Made by a program: the position numbers and the translations under genes. A stretch of DNA of 8,096 bases from contig URRG01000091.1 in the NCBI GenBank assembly GCA_900550095.1, positions 1 through 8,096 on the forward strand. Reading direction: 5' to 3'. This DNA comes from an uncultured Oscillospiraceae bacterium. GTDB lineage: Bacteria > Bacillota > Clostridia > Oscillospirales > Acutalibacteraceae. Within the stretch, counting starts at the first letter, position 1. Every line of letters begins with the position of its first letter. The notes under the pieces are model-generated. The model saw nothing but the letters and a program-made list of their open reading frames with translations, was not told the DNA's origin and did no database searches. Below are positions 1 to 5,745 of this stretch, one piece after another.

Positions 1-978
1 CACGGCGGCCTTCCTTTTTCCGACTACCGGAAGCGGTTTTTCCGGTATGCCTCTGAGTTTGGGTTCCAGTCCTTCCCCAGCCTGAAAACAGTGGAAAGCT
101 TTACTCTGCCCGAGGACAGAAATATTTTCTCCCGGGTGATGGAAATGCATCAGCGGAACGAGGGCGCTAACGGAAAGATCCTGCAGTATCTTTCCCAGAC
201 TTTTCTGTATCCCGCTTCCTTTGACACGCTGCTTTATGCCTCTCAGCTTCTGCAGGCGGAGGCCATCCGATATGGAGTGGAACATTGGCGGCGAAACAGG
301 GGCCGATGCATGGGGGCCATATACTGGCAGCTTAACGACATCTGGCCGGTGGCTTCCTGGTCCTCCATCGACTATTACGGCCGGTGGAAGGCGCTGCACT
401 ATTATGCCAAGCGCTTTTTTGCCCCGGTGATGATCTCCTGCGAGGAAACGGGGGAAACCACAAACCGTATTGCTGTAGTGACGGAACCCTCCCCTATTGA
501 GACCTCGGGCCGCATCGCTGTTGCCAATGAGACCAGGAAGGATGTAAACGGCATTGTTCGCTGGCAGCTGCGGGATGCGGGGGCCCGTATCCTTCTGGAG
601 GGGGAGCAGGAACGATGTGTTCCGGCCCTTTCCAGCCTGTGGATGGAAAAGCTGGATTTCCCCGGCACGGATTTTCTGGAAAATTACCTGAGTTTTTCTT
701 TTGAAACAGAGGAGGGCGTTGTCTCGTCCGGTACGGTCCTGTTCACAGCGCCGAAGCATTTCCACTTCCGGGATCCGCAGCTTTCCTGGGAGCGAAAGGG
801 AAACCGGCTTGTTATATCCGCTGCTTCCTATGCCAAAAGCGTGGAAATTTCCTCGCCGGACTGCGACCTACTGCTCAGCGACAACTATTTTGACATGAAC
901 GGCGGCAGCCGGGAGATCGAGATCCTGGAAGGGGAACCGAAGGAAATACGTCTGCGTTCTGTATACGATATACGGTGA
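1..978 (+). CDS. GH2 beta-mannosidase, C-terminal part (5' end outside window)
   Basis: The frame is open from base 1 to the TGA at 976-978, giving 325 visible residues of a longer protein, so the start is not in the window. The family hydrolyses terminal beta-D-mannosyl residues from manno-oligosaccharides. Visible residues 18-26 read SEFGFQSFP, the GH2 mannosidase nucleophile motif, with the nucleophile at Glu19 (bases 55-57). Residues 108-142 hold the family's aromatic-rich end of the barrel (YWQLNDIWPVASW, then YYGRWKALHYYAKRFFAP). About 180 residues of beta-rich C-terminal domain follow. The acid/base glutamate and the N-terminal sugar-binding domains lie upstream of the window. No secretion or anchoring signal is visible at the C-terminus; a cytoplasmic location is inferred. 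The reading frame is intact. Exo-beta-mannosidase is the best call; another GH2 specificity is less likely because of the nucleophile context. Confidence 0.93.
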   Translation, partial: HGGLPFSDYRKRFFRYASEFGFQSFPSLKTVESFTLPEDRNIFSRVMEMHQRNEGANGKILQYLSQTFLYPASFDTLLYASQLLQAEAIRYGVEHWRRNRGRCMGAIYWQLNDIWPVASWSSIDYYGRWKALHYYAKRFFAPVMISCEETGETTNRIAVVTEPSPIETSGRIAVANETRKDVNGIVRWQLRDAGARILLEGEQERCVPALSSLWMEKLDFPGTDFLENYLSFSFETEEGVVSSGTVLFTAPKHFHFRDPQLSWERKGNRLVISAASYAKSVEISSPDCDLLLSDNYFDMNGGSREIEILEGEPKEIRLRSVYDIR

Positions 979-1251
979 AACGGGGGGAGAGAAGGGCTCC
1001 ATAACGGCACTGGTTTTGGGAGAATGGCGGGGATGAAGCTTTTCTTTTTTCAGACGGGGACTCTCTGCCCAGCGCTCTCGAGAATGGCCAACGGCGCCGG
1101 AGAACGCCTTTTAGGGGCAGTATCGGTTGTGGCAGGCAACAGGATTCCCCGGCCCTTTCCGAAGGAGGGTTACAATGCCTGTTTACCGTCATAGAGGTAA
1201 GAATGCCCCGGACCCGGTTTATAGTCTCTATTTAGAAAAAAGGATGGACAA

Positions 1252-1285
1252 AAGAGCCCCGGCGATTGTTCGGGGCTTTTATTTT
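1252..1285 (+). terminator. Intrinsic terminator between the two glycosidase genes
   Basis: The 5' arm AAGAGCCCCG (1252-1261) pairs with CGGGGCTTTT (1271-1280), with one G-U pair and a 9-nt loop. The T-rich tail TTTTATTTT begins within the 3' arm. It lies 274 bp after the mannosidase stop and 215 bp before the arabinofuranosidase, so it probably ends the upstream transcript or a short leader RNA and isolates the two genes. Confidence 0.8.
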
Positions 1286-1305
1286 ATAGGAAATGCTGAA
1301 CAGCT

Positions 1306-1317
1306 GGGAATATTCCC
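1306..1317. repeat. Perfect 12-bp palindrome GGGAATATTCCC
   Basis: GGGAATATTCCC is fully self-complementary and lies 26 bp after the terminator hairpin and about 180 bp upstream of the arabinofuranosidase start. The outer bases ACA (1300-1302) and TGT (1318-1320) are also complementary but are offset by three unpaired bases on the left. It could be an operator for the downstream gene. A chance palindrome of this length is also possible, and I match it to no known regulator. Confidence 0.4.
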
Positions 1318-1391
1318 TGTAGAGAGTTACCTTCATATGCGTATGGATCCTGTTATTACAGAAAATATGAAAGGATTATTGGCATATCGGA

Positions 1392-1420
1392 TTGACATGA
1401 GGAGGAATGAGGGATAAGCT
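1392..1420 (+). promoter_or_regulatory. Possible promoter for the arabinofuranosidase gene
   Basis: A perfect -35 hexamer TTGACA (1392-1397) is followed after 17 bp by TAAGCT (1415-1420), which matches only the ends of the TATAAT consensus. A better -10-like TATAGT at 1427-1432 is 29 bp from TTGACA and so cannot pair with it. Transcription from about 1427 would give a leader of roughly 70 nt before the ATG at 1495. Support is weak because no well-spaced consensus pair exists. Confidence 0.25.
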
Positions 1421-1494
1421 ATGGATTATAGTATATGGGCGCACACGGTGGGCCGGTGTCTATAAAAATTGGAATAGGATGAGGAGTTGTGTAC

Positions 1495-3015
1495 ATGGCG
1501 AAGATTACTATAGGGCTCGACAGGTTCTGCGGAGAGGTGGATCCAAAAATATTCGGGCATTTTACGGAACATGCCTTCGGGAATATTTATGGAGGGATCT
1601 ATGACCCGGGAAGTCCCCTTTCGGATGAGGACGGCCAGCGCAGGGACGTGCTGGAGCTTCTTCGGCGGGCGCATACGCCCCTGTTGCGATATCCCGGCGG
1701 GAATTTTGTCTCTAATTACCATTGGGAAGACGGCATAGGCCCTAAGAACGAAAGAAAGAGGGTTTTTGAATATGCTTGGGGAACAGAGGAGAGCAATCAA
1801 TTCGGTACAGCTGATTTTATTTTAGAGTGCAGAAAAATCGGCGCAGAGCCTTACCTTTGTGTAAACATGGGAAGCGGGACTGTGGAAGAAGCCATGCACT
1901 GGGTGGAGTACTGCAATGGAAGGGGCGACACCTATTATGCCAATTTACGGAGAAGTCATGGGTATGAGGAGCCCTTCGGCGTGCGGTATTGGGGATTAGG
2001 CAATGAAATGTATGGGGATTGGCAGATGGAAAAGCTCGGCGCAAAGGATTACGCCAAGAGAGCGCTGGAATTTGCCAAGGCAATGAAATGGGCGGATCCC
2101 ACCATTTCTCTGGTGGTATGCGGTATGCAGGAGGACTGCGATTGGAATGTTGAAGCCATGAAAAAGCTTTATAGCATGGCGGATTATATTTCTGCCCATC
2201 ATTATGCAGTTGGCTGGGGTCCTTTTGAGAGGGATCATTATCTGCAGAACCTGTATATCCCCCAATATATGGAGCGGGTGAACCGAATGGTTATGGCCAG
2301 TGTAATTGTGGGGCAGAACGATGGGGAAGAGCGCATACGTGTAGCATGGGATGAATGGAATCTTTTCGGCTGGCTGGTAGAAGGCGTGGATGACGATAGG
2401 AGTTATACCCTGCAGAATGCCATTGTAACAGCAAAAATCCTGAATTTTTTCATCCGAAACTGCAAGACGGTGGGAATGGCCAACTATTCCACCTTTGTGA
2501 ATTTGAACGGTGCGCTCAGCGTAAAAAAAGACAGGGTTCTTCTCAGGCCCCAGTATTATGTATTTGAGCTTCTTGCTGGAAATACAGGATCAAAGTTGGT
2601 AGATACGTATGTACGTTGCGGCGCTTATGAGGTAGTTCCCCCTGTGAATATGCACAAACGGCCTGCTCCTAGGACGGATTCCCTGATCCGCACCTCGGTA
2701 GGAGAGGAAAAGGTACGGATCCCGTATATTGACGCGGTCACTACCTTGGATGAGGAGGGAAATATATATGTTTCCCTTATAAATGGGAATAGGGAGGAAG
2801 ATATTGAGGTAGAAATTGAGTTTTACGGAGAGGAAGCTCCTGGCGGAAAAGCAGAAGTTTTCACGATTTATAATGAAGACGTGTGGGCTGCCAATACGGT
2901 GAAGTCACCTAACGAGGTAGTCCTGCGGACGGAGCCGGGGATAGCGGCAGGAAGGACAATGCATTTTACGGCTAGAAAGCATTCGGTGAATCTCCTCAGG
3001 ATGAAAAGAGCGTGA
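1495..3015 (+). CDS. abfA: GH51 alpha-L-arabinofuranosidase, intracellular
   Basis: This is a complete 506-residue enzyme, close to the ~500 residues usual for bacterial GH51. The family removes terminal alpha-L-arabinofuranosyl groups from arabinan and arabinoxylan oligosaccharides with retention of configuration. The (beta/alpha)8 barrel comes first: GHFTEH near residues 21-26 and RYPGGNF at 65-71. WGLGNEM carries the acid/base Glu171 (bases 2005-2007), and AWDEWN carries the nucleophile Glu287 (bases 2353-2355). The last ~150 residues fit the C-terminal beta-sandwich. There is no signal peptide, so it should act on imported oligosaccharides in the cytoplasm. ATG 1495 is chosen because GAGGAG (1481-1486) sits 8 nt upstream; the in-frame GTG at 1489 is too close to it. 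A terminator lies on each side, so it is probably monocistronic. By eye its codons are more A/T-rich than those of the mannosidase and transporter genes. Confidence 0.95.
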   Translation: MAKITIGLDRFCGEVDPKIFGHFTEHAFGNIYGGIYDPGSPLSDEDGQRRDVLELLRRAHTPLLRYPGGNFVSNYHWEDGIGPKNERKRVFEYAWGTEESNQFGTADFILECRKIGAEPYLCVNMGSGTVEEAMHWVEYCNGRGDTYYANLRRSHGYEEPFGVRYWGLGNEMYGDWQMEKLGAKDYAKRALEFAKAMKWADPTISLVVCGMQEDCDWNVEAMKKLYSMADYISAHHYAVGWGPFERDHYLQNLYIPQYMERVNRMVMASVIVGQNDGEERIRVAWDEWNLFGWLVEGVDDDRSYTLQNAIVTAKILNFFIRNCKTVGMANYSTFVNLNGALSVKKDRVLLRPQYYVFELLAGNTGSKLVDTYVRCGAYEVVPPVNMHKRPAPRTDSLIRTSVGEEKVRIPYIDAVTTLDEEGNIYVSLINGNREEDIEVEIEFYGEEAPGGKAEVFTIYNEDVWAANTVKSPNEVVLRTEPGIAAGRTMHFTARKHSVNLLRMKRA

Positions 3016-3077
3016 GTTGTGTGGAAGATATAGGATGAATATCTTTAACCCAAGATAGAAGAATGCGCGCACATATA

Positions 3078-3121
3078 GAACGCCGGGCGGAATTGTGTCT
3101 GCCCGGCGTTCCCTCTTTTTT
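3078..3121 (+). terminator. Intrinsic terminator after the arabinofuranosidase gene
   Basis: An 11-bp perfect GC-rich stem, GAACGCCGGGC (3078-3088) with GCCCGGCGTTC (3101-3111), encloses a 12-nt loop and is followed by CCCTC and a run of six T (3116-3121). It lies 62 bp after the stop codon and should end the glycosidase transcript efficiently. Confidence 0.93.
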
Positions 3122-3152
3122 GTGAAAGACCGCAAAGAAGCTTGTCCTATGG

Positions 3153-3181
3153 TTCCAAAAAATACGCTGATGTGGTATGAT
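3153..3181 (+). promoter_or_regulatory. Candidate promoter for the MATE/GNAT unit
   Basis: TATGAT (3176-3181) is a 5-of-6 match to the -10 consensus. A weak TTCCAA (3153-3158) lies 17 bp upstream. Placed after the terminator at 3078-3121 and before the transporter, it would give a leader of about 80 nt. The downstream alternating AT stretch (3182-3199) could also carry -10-like sequences, so the exact promoter is uncertain. Confidence 0.35.
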
Positions 3182-3212
3182 ACTATACATATATATTAAG
3201 AACGGATAAAAT

Positions 3213-3284
3213 ATGGAGGAGAAAACCCGGAAGGGCGGCCTCTTCTGCGGAACTGTAAGGAGTGGATGGAATTGGCTTCAATGA
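3213..3284 (+). other. Possible 23-codon upstream ORF overlapping the transporter start
   Basis: ATG at 3213 opens a 23-codon frame (MEEKTRKGGL..., ending ...GWNWLQ) that stops at TGA 3282-3284. Its stop overlaps, as ATGA, an in-frame internal ATG of the transporter at 3281. No good ribosome binding site precedes it (only AAGAACGG). It could be a leader peptide coupling translation to the transporter, or a chance frame; the sequence alone does not decide. Confidence 0.2.
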
Positions 3285-4642
3285 ACGATGAAAAGCTAGG
3301 CAGCCAGAGTATACCGAAGCTGCTTTTAACGCTGGGGCTTCCCGGCGTGGCGGCGCAGTTTATCAACATGCTCTATAATATTGTGGACCGGATCTATATC
3401 GGGAACATTCCGGATACGGGGGCCATGGCGCTGACCGGTGTAGGCGTATGTTTCCCGATCATCATGATCATATCGGCCTTTGCGGCGTTCGCGGGAATGG
3501 GGGGCGCGCCTCTGGCCAGTATCTCGCTGGGCCGGGGGGACCGGGACGGCGCTGAAAGGATCCTGGGGAACTGCTTTACGCTCGTGCTGTTTCTGAGCGC
3601 GGTCCTGACGGTGTTTTTCCAGATTTTCAAAGAGCCGGTGCTCTACGCCTTCGGCGCCAGCGGAAACTCCGTAGGCTACGGTTTGAGCTATGTGGAGATC
3701 TATTTATACGGGACGGTATTCGTCCAGATCGCGCTGGGTCTCAATACCTTTATCAGCGCGCAGGGAAACGCCGCCACGGCCATGCTCAGCGTTCTGATCG
3801 GCGCCGTGCTGAATATCATATTGGATCCGATTTTTATTTTCACGCTGGGAATGGGTGTTCGGGGCGCGGCCTTGGCCACCATCCTCAGCCAGGCAGCCTC
3901 CGCTGCGTGGGTTCTCAGCTTTTTGACGAGCCGCCGGTCCGGCATACGCATCCGCAGAAAAAATATGCTTCTGAGCGGGTCTATCGTCAGGAAGGTGGCG
4001 GGATTGGGTGTTGCGCCCTTTATTATGCAGAGCACCGAAAGCCTGGTGCAGATCACGCTGAACAGCGGGCTGCAGCGCTATGGGGGCGACCTGTATGTAG
4101 GCAGCATGACCATTCTGCTCAGCGTGATGCAGGTGTTCAGCATGCCCATGCAGGGCTTCACCCAGGGCGCGCAGCCCATATTGAGCTATAATTTCGGAGC
4201 GAAAAAGTACGACAGAGTAAACTCCTGCTTTCGCATGATGTTTATCGGTGCTTTGGGATTCGGCATCGTGTTCTGCCTCCTGGTATGGCTGTTCCCCACG
4301 GCCTTCGCCAGGCTGTTCAGCAGCGACGCGGAGCTGGTGGAGCTCACCGCCAGAAAACTGCCCCTGTTCGTGGCTGGCATGTCTATATTCGGTATGCAGT
4401 CGGCCTGCCAGAGCTTTTTCATCGGTTTGGGGCAGGCAAAGACCAGCATGTTTGTGGCCCTGCTGCGCAAGGTCTTCCTGTTGATCCCTCTGGCACTGAT
4501 TTTCCCGCTTTTTTGGGGCGTGGAGGGAATCTATGCGGCGGAACCTGTGGCAGATTTTACGGCGGCCATCACCACTACGCTGATTTGGACGTTCTGGCAT
4601 AAGGCAATGCTCTACGGGTCCAGGGCAAAGAAAAAGGCCTGA
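3266..4642 (+). CDS. MATE-family multidrug/cation antiporter (MepA-like)
   Basis: This is a 458-residue polytopic membrane protein, the usual size for a 12-helix MATE transporter. Such proteins export cationic drugs or metabolites across the cytoplasmic membrane in exchange for Na+ or H+. The N-lobe shows NMLYNIVDRIYIGN (residues 34-47) and GMGGAPLASISLGRGD (77-92). The C-lobe counterpart is GFTQGAQPILSYNFGA (297-312). The pattern is that of the MepA-like branch common in Clostridia; the substrate cannot be inferred. Start choice is uncertain. AAGGAG (3257-3262) is only 3 nt before ATG 3266 but 9 nt before an in-frame TTG at 3272, while ATG 3281 gives the N-terminus most like relatives (MNDEKLG...) but lies 18 nt from the site. 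No terminator is seen before the next gene, and no MarR- or TetR-type regulator gene is adjacent. Confidence 0.92.
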   Translation: MELASMNDEKLGSQSIPKLLLTLGLPGVAAQFINMLYNIVDRIYIGNIPDTGAMALTGVGVCFPIIMIISAFAAFAGMGGAPLASISLGRGDRDGAERILGNCFTLVLFLSAVLTVFFQIFKEPVLYAFGASGNSVGYGLSYVEIYLYGTVFVQIALGLNTFISAQGNAATAMLSVLIGAVLNIILDPIFIFTLGMGVRGAALATILSQAASAAWVLSFLTSRRSGIRIRRKNMLLSGSIVRKVAGLGVAPFIMQSTESLVQITLNSGLQRYGGDLYVGSMTILLSVMQVFSMPMQGFTQGAQPILSYNFGAKKYDRVNSCFRMMFIGALGFGIVFCLLVWLFPTAFARLFSSDAELVELTARKLPLFVAGMSIFGMQSACQSFFIGLGQAKTSMFVALLRKVFLLIPLALIFPLFWGVEGIYAAEPVADFTAAITTTLIWTFWHKAMLYGSRAKKKA

Positions 4643-4757
4643 GCTTTTCTGCGGCGGATAATGCCCCTTGGAGAAACAAGGAGGCAAAAGGCCGGGAGAC
4701 ATACGAACGGAGGGCGGAAGCTGGGGAGCTTGCGGAGAAACGGAAAGGGGAGAGACT

Positions 4758-5303
4758 ATGCGGAAAAAGCTGGGGACAGTTCAGACAGAAAGGCTTTGTC
4801 TGCGGCCCTTTGAGGAAGAAGATCTGGAGGATTTTTATGCCTATGCCTGTGACCCGGAGGTGGGCCCCAAGGCCGGATGGAAGCCTCATGATTCCAGAGA
4901 AGAGAGTTGGGGAGTGCTGCAGCGGTTCATCCGGGAGCAGGAAGTATGGGCTGTGGTGGAGAAGACCTCCGGCAGGGTGATCGGATCGGTTGGGCTCCAC
5001 AAGGACGAGAAGCGTTCCTGTGAAGATATCCGGATGCTGGGATATGTGATCGGCCGCAAATGGTGGGGCAAAGGCTACGCCACAGAGGCGGCGGAGGCTG
5101 TCCTTCGCTTCGGGTTCCGCCATATGCATTTGAGGATGGTCACGATCTATCACTATCCGTTCAACAGCCGTTCCCGCCGGGTGATCGAAAAGTGCGGCTT
5201 TGTCCGGGAGGGGGTTCTCCGCATGGGGAGCCAGCTTTGGAATGGGGCCATATATGACGACGTATGCTATTCCATGACCAGAGAGGAATATTTCGCAAGG
5301 TAA
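4758..5303 (+). CDS. GNAT family N-acetyltransferase (RimJ/RimL-like)
   Basis: This 181-residue protein has the size and layout of the Acetyltransf_3 (RimJ/RimL-like) group, which moves acetyl from acetyl-CoA to a primary amine. It opens with TERLCLRPFEEEDLEDFY (about residues 10-27). The pyrophosphate-binding motif A is RKWWGKGYA at 100-108, and the helix after it (TEAAEAVLRFGF) is as expected. NSRSRRVIEKCGFVREG near 136-152 is the typical family ending. ATG 4758 is chosen because AAGGGGAG (4745-4752) lies 5 nt upstream; the frame extends farther back, but that part is not family-like. The gene follows the transporter by 115 bp with no terminator between, so co-transcription is likely. Possible substrates include ribosomal protein N-termini, amino acids or an antibiotic; none can be chosen from sequence. 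A small AAGCT/AGCTT hairpin (4718-4731) precedes the ribosome binding site. Confidence 0.92.
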   Translation: MRKKLGTVQTERLCLRPFEEEDLEDFYAYACDPEVGPKAGWKPHDSREESWGVLQRFIREQEVWAVVEKTSGRVIGSVGLHKDEKRSCEDIRMLGYVIGRKWWGKGYATEAAEAVLRFGFRHMHLRMVTIYHYPFNSRSRRVIEKCGFVREGVLRMGSQLWNGAIYDDVCYSMTREEYFAR

Positions 5304-5431
5304 GGCGGCAGATTCCAGCCGGATGCATGAAACTGGGCATTTTACCGCATAGCCGCGCGGCTGTATGGCTGTATGGCAATATGACCGCGGGATTGCATGT
5401 TCCTCATGACTGCAGTATGGATGGCAGCATC
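5304..5431. other. Short intergenic stretch after the acetyltransferase gene
   Basis: This lies between the acetyltransferase stop and the 19-bp hairpin. The only pattern I see is a short tandem CTGTATGG (two copies, about 5361-5376) followed by related TATGG/ATATG words. No gene or RNA is recognised here. Confidence 0.5.
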
Positions 5432-5474
5432 TAAAATAAGGAAGGAGACCGAAGAGGTCTCCTTCCTTATTTTA
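5432..5474. terminator. Strong, probably bidirectional terminator hairpin
   Basis: A 19-bp perfect stem runs from 5432-5450 (TAAAATAAGGAAGGAGACC) to 5456-5474, with a 5-nt GAAGA loop. The A-rich 5' end and T-rich 3' end make it a terminator-like hairpin read in either direction. It closes the MATE/GNAT unit and separates it from the surface-protein promoter region. Confidence 0.88.
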
Positions 5475-5597
5475 ATGCCTGTAAGTTTGAACGAAAATGT
5501 ACACTATATCATTCATTAGGAAAAATATCGCAATTGGAACTATAATGCGCTTTTTTATGTAAAATCCAGAAAAATAAAAACTGCAGGAAAATTTGTG

Positions 5598-5612
5598 ATT
5601 TATCAGATAAAT
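5598..5612. promoter_or_regulatory. Perfect 15-bp inverted repeat ATTTATC-A-GATAAAT
   Basis: ATTTATC (5598-5604) and GATAAAT (5606-5612) are exact inverse complements around a single A. The repeat lies about 30 bp upstream of the -35-like element for the surface-protein gene. Size and symmetry suit a dimeric repressor or activator site. The region is AT-rich, so chance is possible. No regulator gene is nearby. Confidence 0.4.
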
Positions 5613-5630
5613 TTTTAAATCTATTGGTTT

Positions 5631-5650
5631 TTGTGACCGAATTGTGACCG
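5631..5650 (+). promoter_or_regulatory. TTGTGACCG direct repeats with 11-bp period
   Basis: TTGTGACCG occurs at 5631-5639 and again at 5642-5650, so the TTGTGAC cores are 7-bp direct repeats separated by 4 bp. An 11-bp period with 7-bp half-sites is how OmpR/PhoB-type response regulators bind DNA as tandem dimers. The second copy overlaps the -35-like hexamer of the next promoter, as in activation from a poor -35. A partial copy, TTGTGAT, is at 5593-5599. Confidence 0.5.
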
Positions 5651-5669
5651 CGCAAGAGTATAGTATATA
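5642..5669 (+). promoter_or_regulatory. Candidate promoter of the surface-protein gene
   Basis: TTGTGA (5642-5647, four of six consensus bases) is followed after 16 bp by TATATA (5664-5669). An overlapping TATAGT (5659-5664) is too close to that -35 element. The predicted transcript starts near 5676 and has a leader of about 70 nt. In the leader, CACATG (5680-5685) and CATGTG (5708-5713) could pair across a 22-nt loop. A perfect TATAAT at 5541-5546 has no matching -35 element. Confidence 0.45.
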
Positions 5670-5745
5670 CAGAACAATTCACATGGATGTACAAAATACA
5701 AAAATTCATGTGTGGGTATGAAGTGTAAAGAAAGGAAGGTAAAAA

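Larger units (their letters stand above)
979..1494. other. 515-bp intergenic region without a convincing gene
   Basis: Between the beta-mannosidase stop and the arabinofuranosidase start I find no coding region I can support. Bases 1093-1108 form a weak 4-bp GGCG/CGCC hairpin followed by TTTTA, a poor terminator candidate for the mannosidase. A strong Shine-Dalgarno-like GAAGGAGGG at 1161-1169 precedes an ATG at 1175 whose frame stays open to 1417 (80 codons), but its product resembles nothing I know and the frame runs straight through the terminator hairpin at 1252-1280. A perfect palindrome lies at 1306-1317 and an isolated TTGACA at 1392-1397. The stretch may hold a long 5' leader or decayed sequence; I recognise no riboswitch class. 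Confidence 0.6.

Noticed and set aside
1175..1417. 80-codon + frame with a good ribosome binding site
   Set aside because: The product looks like no known protein and the frame reads through the strong terminator at 1252-1280. It was kept only as a comment on the intergenic region.
1407..1604. 65-codon + frame just after AGGAGG at 1400-1405
   Set aside because: The AGGAGG is only 1 nt from the ATG, too close for initiation, and the frame runs into the GH51 gene out of frame with it.
4666..4681. CCTTG/CAAGG hairpin after the MATE gene
   Set aside because: It has only five base pairs and no following T run, so it is not a terminator; co-transcription with the acetyltransferase gene remains likely.
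3704..4702. 332-codon open frame on the minus strand
   Set aside because: It lies almost wholly antisense to the well-supported MATE gene. Its product is rich in His, Gln and Arg with no hydrophobic or domain pattern, as expected for a mirror frame of GC-rich membrane-protein codons.
5541..5546. Perfect TATAAT upstream of the surface-protein gene
   Set aside because: No -35-like hexamer lies 16-18 bp upstream (AGGAAA there), and the region is AT-rich, so it is not called as a promoter.
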